The notes beneath the pieces were generated by a model. The model was not told where the DNA came from and did no database searches. It was given only the letters and a program-made list of their open reading frames with translations. Positions 47,107 through 56,497 of a stretch of 64,000 nt of DNA are shown one piece after another. Source of the stretch: JACDAE01 sp963717195 (lineage in GTDB: Bacteria; Chloroflexota; Ktedonobacteria; Ktedonobacterales; Ktedonobacteraceae); assembly GCA_963717195.1 (NCBI GenBank), contig CAVQVR010000021.1:744001-808000 (forward strand), written 5' to 3'. Within the stretch, counting starts at the first letter, position 1, and every line of letters starts with the position of its first letter. The position numbers and the translations under genes are program-made.

Positions 47107-47259
47107 ATGGTACTCCTGATCGATGAAACACAATTTTTCCAAGAATACCAAATGTTATGGGTAAAGTCGAATGAATGCCAAACTTACCTTCCATTTTGGC
47201 TATATTTATCTTTATAAATCTGATAGTTTTGCTACTGAAAGCCTTTTTTCTGAGCTTCG

Positions 47260-47307
47260 AGTGCCAAACTCTTTTCCGAAAAGTGCCAAACTTAATTTCA
47301 ATCCGCA
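47260..47307 (-). repeat. Right terminal inverted repeat
   Basis: The complement of 38648-38695 with one difference. It carries AGTTTGGCACT twice; a third copy is at about 47176-47185. It lies about 150 bases upstream of the tniA start, so the tniA promoter is probably close to these sites. Confidence 0.9.
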
Positions 47308-47315
47308 AAAAAGCT

Positions 47316-47497
47316 GCCCAACATTTGTGACGATGGGCCCAATATTTGTGACAATCACCAACACTTTGGTGATTGTCACAAATATTGGGCAGGGAGTGAC
47401 AATAATGAGCACAGAGTTGCTCTTATCGTCACAAATACTGGACCTTTTTTCTCACAAATATTGGGCGAAACCCTGCTTATCGTCACAAATATTGGGT
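47316..47497. repeat. Six copies of a 16-bp transposon-end motif, two tips facing
   Basis: The motif GTCACAAATATTGGGC occurs at 47316-47331 and 47337-47352 (both on the minus strand) and at 47375-47390, 47428-47443, 47451-47466 and 47482-47497 (plus strand). Copies differ at no more than two bases. The innermost two lie in a perfect 25-bp inverted repeat (47337-47361 and 47366-47390) with a 4-base centre CACT. Clusters of such sites in one orientation are typical of Tn7-like ends, so this is two ends tip to tip. Confidence 0.75.
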
Positions 47498-47823
47498 GAA
47501 ACCGCATTTGTTTTCTCCGAGTCCGTCACCTATGATACTCTTGCATGTAGAACTTGTCAATTTACTAAAGCAGCAAGTTATTGCAAAGTTTACCGTTCAT
47601 TAGGTTGAGGTTTAAGAAGATCTTACTGTTGGGAAGATCGAATAACTGATCGATTATTTTACAAATATTTGGCTCTCCAGCATTCTTCGTGATAAATTGT
47701 GCAATAAAGCAAACGTCAATAAGTATCAGGATCTTGTACTACATACGTTACCGCTCTTACCCTCTCAAAAGAGAAGTAGAAAATGTCAAGAGAAAAATAG
47801 ACAGCTAACTACCAGGAGAAAAT
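47498..47823. other. Gene-free leader of the defence-like cluster
   Basis: About 325 bases, AT-rich, with no ORF, hairpin or RNA gene that I can support. It probably contains the promoter of the gene at 47824. Confidence 0.4.
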
Positions 47824-48270
47824 ATGAAAACAAGTGATAGGACAATGACTCGCCTATATAGCCCTTTCCCTGCGGATAATCTTGACCCCCATCTTATTAC
47901 TCAAAAATTGCAGAAACGAGAGACTATTCTTCAGATTCTGCCCTGGCCACTCGAAGCTCTACCCGGCACAACATGGTGTAATGTTCATACTGGTAGTCGA
48001 AGTCTAATTATTAAGATCTGCACTGACTGCTGGGGTAAACTTGTTCCCTTTGCGGCAGGAGATGAAGATTTCTCAACTCTCGGATGGTGGCAGGATGATT
48101 GTTTCTGTATCGCAGACTGGGTACGCATCGATCACCTGCCCGCTTCAGGGCAACTGGCCTGGTTTTGCCACAAAATCGATTACCTCCAGAAACAAATAAA
48201 ACAGCAGGTAATACCTGAAGAAATAGTTCCTACAGAGAGAAATTCAAGAAACATCTCTCAGTTCCATTAA
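47824..48270 (+). CDS. Protein of unknown function upstream of an Mrr-like gene
   Basis: A 148-residue protein with CAGGAG 7 bases before the ATG. It is rich in Trp and Cys (TWCNVHTG, KICTDCWGKL, WWQDDCFCIADW). I do not recognise it. It ends 17 bases before an Mrr-like endonuclease gene on the same strand, so the two are likely co-transcribed; it could be a specificity or control partner. Confidence 0.5.
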   Translation: MKTSDRTMTRLYSPFPADNLDPHLITQKLQKRETILQILPWPLEALPGTTWCNVHTGSRSLIIKICTDCWGKLVPFAAGDEDFSTLGWWQDDCFCIADWVRIDHLPASGQLAWFCHKIDYLQKQIKQQVIPEEIVPTERNSRNISQFH

Positions 48271-48286
48271 CTTCTCTTTTACTAAT

Positions 48287-49954
48287 GTGAAGTGGCATAC
48301 TCATATCCTTTCCTATGCTTATTTCAAGAAAATGGTGGAGAATCTTGCAATTACGGTTAGTTACACGCGTGCATTCGCTCTACAACACTATCTTCCAATG
48401 CCTTCGAACTTACTAACTACACGCACTTTCGACAGAAAGAATCCCGCAAGTCCCGGTGAAGAATTGGGAGCTGAAAATGTTCAAATTTCAATATCTGAAA
48501 TTTATCAATATACATTTACCCAGTTGTCCAACTTACTGAGTGAGGCTAACACGGAGATACAGTTAGAAGTTCCCTGTTATAGTATAGGGCACACTAAAAT
48601 TCAACTGGACATTGCTAACGATTATCTGAAAGCGCTGTTTGTTGGAGAAACGCTTACAGGCAATTGCAAAGATATATCTATGAAAGATCACTGGAACGAT
48701 GAAAAGCGCCTTCATTCAGTATTTTTTTCCTTCCGGCCATACAATATTCCAGAAATAACCAGGAACCTTCTATTTCTTTCCCATGGATTTATAAATCCCC
48801 ATGAATATCTGAAATCTGAAGTAGAGTTCTACGGGTTACCAGAAGGCTGGCTGCCAGAAGACTTTTATATTGAGACTCCTAAATCAGGCAAATTCCATCA
48901 AAATGTGACTGATTTTGAAATGGAACTGGAAAAACGCGTATTACACTTTCCTGGACTAGCCGATGCCTATCTTGCAAATTATATACACGGGCTGTCAGCA
49001 GAGGGTATAGAGCAGATGAATAACGTTTATCCGGAATGGAAGTATAGATTCTGGCGGTCATTTGCGAGTAAGAGCATCGGCTTCGATTTTTATATATCTA
49101 GCGATTCGTGGATACTTCCTCTCGGGGTAGATATAGAAAACCTTCTGGTCGAGTATGGAGGCTTCAGACAGGGTATCCCCGACTTACATGAGGCCATTCC
49201 TTTAACAGTGGGAAACTTTAGGACTGTAATCTTCAACAAAAAATATGTAGCAGGTTATCCCTCCGGAGAAATTGCTAGAGCACAAAAATGCACTGAGGAG
49301 ATTTTCTCCCATCGGTTAAACACAGATCTCGAAGGCAGATCTTTAAATACAATAAACCACGTCCTCTTAGACGAGGAAGGGAACATACTGATGGCTTCGG
49401 ACCAGATAGCTCAGTATATCCTCTTCAGAGAATGTTTACCTGGGGTATCATCTGACGTTTTACAAATAATTCTAGATAATTTAACAGCACTAGCTTCTCT
49501 CGCAGGAGAACCCAGTAACGTATCCTGCCCATGGAGATGGCTGGATGATAATCAGTTTGAGGAACTTTGTTATGATGTCATCCTTCACCACTATCATCCA
49601 GCCGAGATAAGGAAAATGGGAAAATCTCGCTCCAGAGATGGAGGTAGAGACATCATATTCGAAATGCCAGGCCGCCTTGGGAAGTCGCCTGTCAAATGGA
49701 TTGCCCAATGTAAATTGATTCGTGATGGAGGATCACTGACCTCGAAAAAAGTGGAGGTCTCGGATACGGTCGATCAATATGGAGCTGGTGGATTTTGTGT
49801 GATGACAAGTGGCGTAATTGATAGTACACTTTACGATAAATTAGATGGTATTGCCAGTAATCGGGAAATACAAACAGGGACTTGGTCAAAACTAGAATTA
49901 GAACGTTTCTTGATAAGACATCCGACGATCTATCAACGCTATTTTAAGGACTAA
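48287..49954 (+). CDS. Mrr-like nuclease with a long novel N-terminal region
   Basis: A 555-residue protein. The last 140 residues are a PD-(D/E)xK nuclease of the Mrr type: QFEELCYDVILHHY, SRDGGRDIIF (Asp) and WIAQCKLI (Gln-Cys-Lys). The 400 residues before this have no recognised domain; they include TVSYTRAFALQHYLP, FRPYNIP and TIGFDFYISSD-like stretches. The start is uncertain: GTG 48287 lacks a ribosome site, and ATG 48332 is also possible. It would cleave modified DNA. It lies in the putative transposon cargo. Confidence 0.65.
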   Translation: MKWHTHILSYAYFKKMVENLAITVSYTRAFALQHYLPMPSNLLTTRTFDRKNPASPGEELGAENVQISISEIYQYTFTQLSNLLSEANTEIQLEVPCYSIGHTKIQLDIANDYLKALFVGETLTGNCKDISMKDHWNDEKRLHSVFFSFRPYNIPEITRNLLFLSHGFINPHEYLKSEVEFYGLPEGWLPEDFYIETPKSGKFHQNVTDFEMELEKRVLHFPGLADAYLANYIHGLSAEGIEQMNNVYPEWKYRFWRSFASKSIGFDFYISSDSWILPLGVDIENLLVEYGGFRQGIPDLHEAIPLTVGNFRTVIFNKKYVAGYPSGEIARAQKCTEEIFSHRLNTDLEGRSLNTINHVLLDEEGNILMASDQIAQYILFRECLPGVSSDVLQIILDNLTALASLAGEPSNVSCPWRWLDDNQFEELCYDVILHHYHPAEIRKMGKSRSRDGGRDIIFEMPGRLGKSPVKWIAQCKLIRDGGSLTSKKVEVSDTVDQYGAGGFCVMTSGVIDSTLYDKLDGIASNREIQTGTWSKLELERFLIRHPTIYQRYFKD

Positions 49955-50438
49955 ATTCAGAACAACAAATATCTGGTCGTTGAGTGATAATAAAGATCTG
50001 TTGAGAATAAGGACGGGAACATCCGACATTTACACGTTGGCAAGCTTATATTACGAAAACGCTTGTGGCTTTACCAAGTATCCGCAATTTATCTTCACTC
50101 TTCGTCTAAATTACTTTTTATAAAAATAATCAAAAACGTATTTAACTCATTTTATATGCTAAATTCCGCAAAAACATACATAATATGATAATATATATAT
50201 ATTATCATATTATCAATCGAAATCGATATTTCAATATAGAAAAATCATTAAAACATCTTGCTCATGTTTATACATAAATCACCATATTGCTGAAAGATTC
50301 TAGCATAAATCTCATTTCTTGCTCAATACCACTAGTCTTTTTGAGAGAGAAAAAGGGAGGAATATATATTTCTAGCCTTGTTGTCTTGTGCTTGAAGTCG
50401 AGTTACATCTAAAAAGGTAGGATTAGCCAATATTGAAG
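49955..50438. other. AT-rich gene-free region with a 32-bp palindrome
   Basis: About 480 bases between the convergent nuclease and helicase genes. At 50181-50212 is a perfect AT-only palindrome apart from a G/C pair on each side (TAATATGATAATATAT and its complement). It may extrude as a cruciform or act as a terminator. I see no gene here. Confidence 0.6.
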
Positions 50439-53400
50439 TCAAGGGCTGCAGTAGACTTCGAGAGTTGCACATGTTGTCTCATAGAGATAGACCTCCGTCG
50501 AGGCAAGGAGTTCGAGCGCGGAAGACGAGATATCCTTTTTTGCTAGACCAGGTTGCGCAATAACTATCGAGAATTGTGTCCGAACATAACGAAATTTATC
50601 CGCAAGTTCGTGCAGCTTATTTCTATCACCAATAATGAAGCCAGTACGGCCATTGCGAAATCTTGCGATTTTTCTCTCGGCGGATGAGATGACGAAACAT
50701 CAATCCCACATCACGCTTCCACCGGACCGATTTCTGCGCCTGACCACATACCTCGTAAAGATCTGCAACGCGAGCACCTGGATACGCCTCACTGGAGAAT
50801 TTGCAGTGCACTAGTCGGACGTGCAGTACATCCTCCTCTAAGCGCATGGCAACTATGTCGGCAATCTCACCGGCTCCATCGTCGTCGATTAGGAGATCCC
50901 ATTTTCCAATGGTCTGAAGATGCTCAATGACCCTTGCTTGGATCGAGTCTGCATCTCTGGTTGGTCCTTGCGACTCCTTTCGCAGATTAACTCCACTCCA
51001 GTCGAGTACCTCTATACACGCAGGATCGTAAGGTGTGAGGTTGCGGTCTAGTTGGAGGAATATCCCTGGTGGGATAATAGTGGCATCTTGCTCAAAATGC
51101 ACAGTTAGGCTACACCGGCCAAGAAATTCACTCAGAGGTATGCTACTTCGTCTCGTGAGAACGTAAGCTTCTGGCCCACATGCTCGAAATTGCATTGCAC
51201 CGTTCGCGAAGTCAAGCTCGTAAGCATCATTTGCAATAGGCGTGGATACATTGAATGAGATTGGTCCAAAGGTACTGTATGCAGTGAGATCGAGTCCAAC
51301 ATCGACTAGCGGCCAAGTTAAGCCATGCTGCTCGATCCGCATCTCCTCCGTCGTACTTTGGAATAACTCCCAAGGCCATTCAAGTCCTAGTGGTATAAGA
51401 GATGGACGAGTCTCGACAACCTGTGGACGAATAAAATTGTCTAGCACCTTATCGACGCAAATGGTGGTATCGGTCAATTTGCGTCCAATGTCGTCACACC
51501 AGTTCACCCATTCCTTCATCGACCGAGCTACCCGGTAGCTCCAGATTCTTCCTTTCAGTGATGCACCAATGCTAACACGGTTGCCCTCTTCAAAGCCATA
51601 AGCGAAGATATTCGTCTTGGTCTTGGTCTGAGCCTCGGCCATTGGGAAGCCCTCGGAGACGTCGGCACCGACGTGCATTGAGAACCGACGCGCTCGATTG
51701 CGAACGTCGACGACACCCACATTCGTGGGCACTAATCGCTTGACTTTGGCCATGACCCTGTAGACATTCTCACCTTTAATCGATTCAATACTCTTCCCGC
51801 ATACGGCATTCGCAAGTTCTTCATGTAAGCTATCGTTATTTGAGCTATGGATGTAGAGTAATCGAGCTGCTGAATCCCAGTACAGGATGTACAGGTTGTA
51901 GCTGATCTCCTCAAGCGTCTTAACATCTCCCCACGTAACTTCCGTTTGCTCTTTTGTAACGAACCAGACAACGCCATCTCGCAGATTGAGGCCAATCGGG
52001 ACAGTTACAAGGGATTCCTCTGGATAGACATCAGAAATAGCCTCAGGTTTCCAGTCTGGGCTTTGCGATCGATAGACAACTGCGCTCATCTTCGGGAGCA
52101 AACTTCGCAGCGTAATCTCTTCAGGAAGTGCTGTGAAACCAGTTTCAAAGTCACTGATCTCTTGCTGATGCCCGACAGCTGTTTCGGAGATATCACGGAT
52201 CAATAAGTTCCAATCTGCATCCTCAGCATAGAGCTTACGAAGGGTGTCGTCGTATTCGCCATCTGGTCGTCCGACAACAACAGTAGCGTCACCGATCGAT
52301 GTATCGGTAGTTCGTGCAAAGCGCCCGATGAACTGGAGTGTCACACCCAGGCTCTTATGTGGATCGTGGATTGCTGCGATCTTTAGAGATGGCAGATCGA
52401 AGCCCTCGCCGAGCATATCGACACAGACGATGATCCGACTGCGCCTTGATTTGATAGCGGCGAGAGCCGCTCGACGGGATTTCTGCGAAGTTTTGCTGTG
52501 TACAACAACTGAATTGAGATCACTAGCGATAGTAGAATAGAGGTCTAGGATCTCCTGTGCTCGGTCAATTCTGCATACACGAGCCATAATCAGGTGGTCG
52601 AACCCAAGTGCAAGATCACAGCGAAGTTGGTCAACTGCACGTTGTGCAATGGCACGATCAGGATCATCAAAATCCACAACTGACACGTAATTAATTTTGG
52701 AGAAATAGCTCTGCCGCTGTGCTTCTCGTAGCGGGAATGCATACAGGACATGACCTCCAAGATGCTTGCCATCCTCTCGGAAAGGTGTGGCAGTGAACTG
52801 CACGACTGGACGGTCATCAAAAGTATCACGTATAGCCTGCCAAGTAGCTGCCGCAATATGATGGGCCTCGTCAACAAAAAGATGTGAGAAGGCGGCAAAC
52901 AAGGCAATTCGTACATTCGGAGATGATACACTGAGTGAGTTTGGAGTGGCAACAATAACGTTGCAAGCTTCGGCGAAGCTCCTCGCTTCACACTCAGAGG
53001 TAAATCTATGCCGAATCCGCCCAACGATAGGACAGAGTGCGCCCGGCGCTACCACACCGAAGCCCCGCAAGACGCCGAGCGTCTCAAATTTATTGGCAAT
53101 CTGTTCACGCAGAGCATCTGAGGGAACGAGTATCAGCAGACGTGGCAGGCGTGCCGCGGCGAAGAGTGCAAGCATAGTATCAGTCTTTCCCGTGCCTGTG
53201 GGCATTACCACTGTCGCGGGCGTTAATACATGTGTCGTCCAATAGCCGAGTACAGAATACACAGCCCCTAACTGGGGCTCTCGCAGACCAAGGATACCAT
53301 GATCGGGATCGTCAGCCCTGAATTGAAACGCATCTCTAAGCGACTCCAGTACGTCATTGGGAACATATGGAGCGAGATGCCCAAACCAATGTACGCCAAG

Positions 53401-53691
53401 CATCTCGCGGAGATCAGACACCAAGTCAAGATTCAGATCTCGAGGTACAATCAATACCCGCTCATCTTCCTCAATTAAAACATTCCTCCGAAGTACCCGA
53501 AAGCTATGCTGGCTGGTAGTAACTTTCGTTACACCTGAAGTCGTGAACAGCGATGCTAGTTCTTCCGGTGCTAAGAGTTGTCGAGCACGGTTGCCGCTGA
53601 TCACGATTTCTTTTGAGAAACATGATGGAACGTAGAGAACATGCTCACATCCAGGCTCTTTCGATGTAACAGATAGAACTTTTGACTTCAT
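50439..53691 (-). pseudogene. Large SF2 helicase-nuclease, frameshifted near the end
   Basis: A DEAD/DEAH helicase: Walker A PTGTGKTDTML, VDEAHHIAA (motif II), QFTATPFRED (motif III), and VCVDMLGEGFDLP and QFIGRFARTTD (motifs V, VI). A C-terminal nuclease-like region has GEIADIVA, then VRLVHCKFSS with a Lys, PD-(D/E)xK-like. The obvious frame stops at 50626, but the frame shifted by one continues with NGRTGFIIGDRNKLHEL to 50439. One A in a run of five (GAGAAAAATCGC on the minus strand, T-run at 50669-50673) gives EKNRKI in place of EKIARF. The full protein is about 1083 residues. It is likely an anti-phage enzyme. Confidence 0.7.
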
Positions 53692-54422
53692 TACAACTCC
53701 CCAAAATGACTACTAAAAGCTGTGCTTCATCCGCCACATAAAGCATTAACCAGGATAATCTGTGAACCATGCGCCACTTTGTATGGAGCATTGCTAATCC
53801 AGTCCGCTAGTCATACCGCGATAACAAAGACTCAATCGTATTGGCTGACGATATGTACCTTCTGTCTTGTTTGCATTCTTCTCAGCATACATCTCGCCAA
53901 CCGTTCCAATCAATAAAATTGAGCACAACAATATACAACCTCATGCCTATCGACTGGGTGACTGGGAAGTGAAGTATGGGGTAGCTTTGCCTTCTCCATG
54001 TATCCTATTGATTGGAACGGATGAGCAAATGCCTGGTAACCGCTCTACACCCACGAGCTAGGCGATTACGAATAATCCCATCCTTTGAGAAAGAAATGAG
54101 TAACGTTGCACCTATTACCTGATGGGATTACCTCAAATTTGCTCTATACTAAGTAAGTAATTGATATCTCATTATTATATACAGTATTTATATAGATAAG
54201 CCCAGTATCCCATTTCTCACTTGTTCTTTTGTTGAGGAGAAGAAGAGGCTGAATTTCCATCCAGCATATGTTTTACCGGATAATGGGACCTATGGTTACT
54301 CTTCTTTATTAACCATCACAATTATTAACTCAAAATCTTGCTTTCTTTAGAGAAATAGTACAGAGCTATGAAAAGGTTCATGACCGTCATGAATGGGATC
54401 TATATAATAGGAACCATTCACA
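53692..54422. other. Gene-poor region with transposon-end-like repeats
   Basis: About 730 bases. A 15-bp inverted repeat CCGTTCCAATCAATA occurs at 53901-53915 and 54006-54020. TTGAGCACAAC is at 53919-53929 and again at 56425-56435. A second inverted repeat TAATCCCATC is at 54073-54082 and 54121-54130, and a near-palindrome TTCATGACCGTCATGAA is at 54377-54393. Open frames here have no recognised domain. Confidence 0.5.
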
Positions 54423-54966
54423 TTACGTATAGATAATGCTCTCTTTCGTACTTATTTGCGCTGTTTCCCAGTCAAGAACATCGGCTAGTTCTGTTTTGAA
54501 TGCAGCTAGGTTTTTCTCCCGTGTTATTTCATCTGGCATCTCCGTATCTTTCCAGATAAGCCAAATACTCACCGCGGGAGGACTTTTTTCGTCTTTGAAC
54601 ACATATCGCTGTATCGTACCTGGAAACGTATGTCGTTGCCCTTTATAGATTGCTTGTAACTTCTCTAACAGCTTCTCTTGTTGCCCCTCACGAATATGAA
54701 CATGTATATCCATGCCAATAACATTGCTTCCACTCCGGTAAACCCTCCAAGAGGGAGTCCTTTTTCGTGGTCGTCCTGTGATATTCGGTTTAAATTGTTT
54801 GACTGCTTCTACTCGCAACAATATCACGTTGCCAGCACGAAAGGCTGGAAGCCTCTTTTCTTCGATATACTGATACACCCTCTGCTTAGAAATTCCGCAA
54901 TATTTTCGCAGCTTGATCAGTAGATATGTAATCTGGTACTTCTGGAAGCTCAAAATACTCTGTCAT
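54423..54966 (-). pseudogene. Helix-turn-helix protein with N-terminal frameshift
   Basis: The first 24 codons from ATG 54966 read MTEYFELPEVPDYISTDQAAKIL, the start of an excisionase/MerR-type helix-turn-helix. The reading then shifts by one base near 54897 to GISKQRVYQYIEEKRLPAF and continues to 54423. Joined, this gives AAKILGISKQRVYQYI, the family norm. The C-terminal half is unknown (VYRSGSNVIGMDIHVH, TFPGTIQRYVF). One inserted base (G/C at about 54897) broke the gene. The clean frame with ATG at 54953 is an artefact of that. Confidence 0.75.
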
Positions 54967-55053
54967 TGGCAAACTGTATGTTTACCAAGACTTTTTTGTA
55001 AGATTTATCCGAAACAACACTTGAATCAAGGGTATAATTAATGTTACAATCAT

Positions 55054-55067
55054 TGCTATCGATAGCA
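55054..55067. promoter_or_regulatory. 14-bp palindrome in the leader of the gene at 55229
   Basis: TGCTATCGATAGCA is a perfect palindrome, 16 bases after a TATAAT (55033-55038). Possible operator; no regulator can be assigned. Confidence 0.4.
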
Positions 55068-55228
55068 GCGACGAAAGATGGCGAGATTATGAAGTCTCGA
55101 AATTCAATATTTATCATAAAAAGGTTAATGATTTCTCAATATCCCTACTTGTGTCGATCTATATTAATTAAATACTAATATTTGAATAAATGCCCAATTT
55201 GTGAAAAATAACATTTAGAGGTTGAAGG

Positions 55229-55884
55229 ATGACGAGTAAATTAAGACAATGGCAAGCAAGAGTCAGAGTTCTTGAGTCATGGGCTAATGATCTCTCCACA
55301 GATGTTGGTAATCCATTATCAGATAAGCCATCGTACATATATGGAGAAACAATAGATCAATTGAGTGAATTGGTACGCCGTTATCTTCTAGATAAAAGGC
55401 CCGTAGCCTTTAGTAACGTAGGGGATCATATTATGGGACATGTTGAGTATGGTTATTACAAGTCTGCAAATCCTCAGTTAAAAGCCAAAGAAGATGGATG
55501 GTGGCGTTACGAGACGAAACTACTACGCGGTCGCTTACAAAAACCCTTTCACGTTCCTCCTGAAAGATTTGGGAAATTTGAGGATGCAGTAGACCATTTT
55601 ATTGAGGTCGACCTCATTCCTGAGAAGGGACCTGATTATCGATCGAAGGCAATTGTGGGAAAGGATCTACGGCTACCTCTACTCGAAAGAATCTACGCGA
55701 AACAGAAGAGCATCCTGTAAATGATCTCATTCAGAGAGGATGGCATATTATTGCGCTTGAATATAAAGGCGAGTCAAGTATTACAGGAGAGCTCACGAAC
55801 CGCAAAGCATTTTTTGTTCTGGGACATCCAGAAGCTCAAGCCGCTGAAATCACATTAAATGCTGGATACTACGATAGGCAATAA
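55229..55884 (+). pseudogene. Unknown protein of about 218 residues, frameshifted
   Basis: The frame from ATG 55229 (ribosome site GAGG/GAAGG) gives 154 good residues, for example SYIYGETIDQLSELVRRYLL and HVEYGYYK, up to LPLLERI. One missing base near 55691 would lead into LRETEEHPVNDLIQRGWHII, then ALEYKGESSITGELTNRKAF and a stop at 55882-55884. The join is smooth and the total length is two over a multiple of three, as a one-base loss requires. The protein family is unknown to me. As written, the product ends early at 55720. Confidence 0.65.
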
Positions 55885-55909
55885 AATGCCCATTATAAAC
55901 CGTAAAGAA

Positions 55910-56245
55910 TTATTTATTGATACATAACTTACTACTTTGCACATCAACAACTATCTGTAGCTTCTCTCCTGGAAGAGCTTCTAGCGTAAACTTGCGTGGA
56001 GCATCTAAAGCGTCCTTTCCAGGCCATACTTTATGTGAGGAAATTTCCAAAAACTCTATTAATACCTCCAATTCCGCAACGCCAATAATAGCTTTCCCTT
56101 CCTCCATAGCAACGTAGCGTCTGCGAGATGTACCAACTAGATTAGCACAGGTTGTTATAGGAATATTTTTCTGCTCTCTTGCTTCTCTTAATACAATTCC
56201 AATCTCCTGGTTGCGTTCTTGAATTCTGTTTTCCTGAGCTTCCAT
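55910..56245 (-). CDS. XRE-type helix-turn-helix regulator
   Basis: A 111-residue protein. Residues 10-70 form a Cro/CI-like helix-turn-helix: IGIVLREAREQKNIPITTCANLVGTSRRRYVAMEEGKAII (split across two helices). The C-terminal 45 residues are unknown. ATG 56245 with AGAGGG 7 bases upstream is favoured over GTG 56251. It is divergent from the Tn7-like operon, and inverted repeats lie between them, so it may repress itself and the operon. Confidence 0.7.
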   Translation of the reverse strand: MEAQENRIQERNQEIGIVLREAREQKNIPITTCANLVGTSRRRYVAMEEGKAIIGVAELEVLIEFLEISSHKVWPGKDALDAPRKFTLEALPGEKLQIVVDVQSSKLCINK

Positions 56246-56310
56246 AAGCACACCCTCTCGTTCAGCTTTTGAAAAAGTAGGTTGACAGTTAGAAAAACAA
56301 ATGTTATATT

Positions 56311-56337
56311 TGATACATAACGTATCAATTTTGATAC
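56311..56337. promoter_or_regulatory. Candidate operator between the XRE gene and tniQ1
   Basis: TGATAC at 56311-56316 pairs with GTATCA at 56322-56327 around ATAAC; a third TGATAC lies at 56332-56337. Such half sites spaced 11 and 10 bases fit a dimeric helix-turn-helix protein, most simply the adjacent XRE regulator. Confidence 0.55.
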
Positions 56338-56417
56338 AATTTGTTACAATTAACTGTATAATTACAGCTTTACTTATTTAGAACATGCTCCTTATTATAG
56401 CCGCTCGACGGCTCAGT

Positions 56418-56497
56418 ACAAATATTGAGCACAACGAAGATCCAACGTTCAATTTGGAACGCATCGACACACGCAAATGCACATTTTGGAACGCATC
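56418..56497. repeat. Transposon-end-like motifs upstream of the tniQ1 gene
   Basis: ACAAATATTGAGC (56418-56430) differs at one base from the core of the end motif at 47.3-47.5 kb. TTTGGAACGCATC occurs twice (56453-56465, 56485-56497). TTGGAACG also occurs at 54013-54020 and, inverted, at 53901-53908. These may be TnsB sites marking the transposon end or its operon control region. Confidence 0.5.

Larger units (their letters stand above)
38648..47307. mobile_element. Tn5053/Tn7-like transposon (tniABQ) with restriction cargo
   Basis: An 8660-bp element bounded by 48-bp inverted repeats that differ at one base (38648-38695 and 47260-47307). On the minus strand it has tniA-tniB-tniQ, each stop overlapping the next start as ATGA, and on the plus strand at the left side a small gene and an Mrr-like nuclease gene. 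No TnsA is present. An IS3-family element (43213-44463) lies in tniA. There is no matching 5-bp target duplication: GCATG on the left, AAAAA on the right. The transposition genes are broken, so the copy is probably immobile. Confidence 0.85.

Noticed and set aside
46928..47308. 126-codon frame starting RIEIKFGTF
   Set aside because: It is the translation of the terminal inverted repeat and the region upstream of tniA. The same residues appear at the end of the pRiA4b-like gene only because the two ends are inverted copies.
47337..47390. Hairpin at 47.3 kb as an ordinary terminator
   Set aside because: The arms are copies of a motif that recurs four more times nearby, there is no T-run, and no gene ends just before it.
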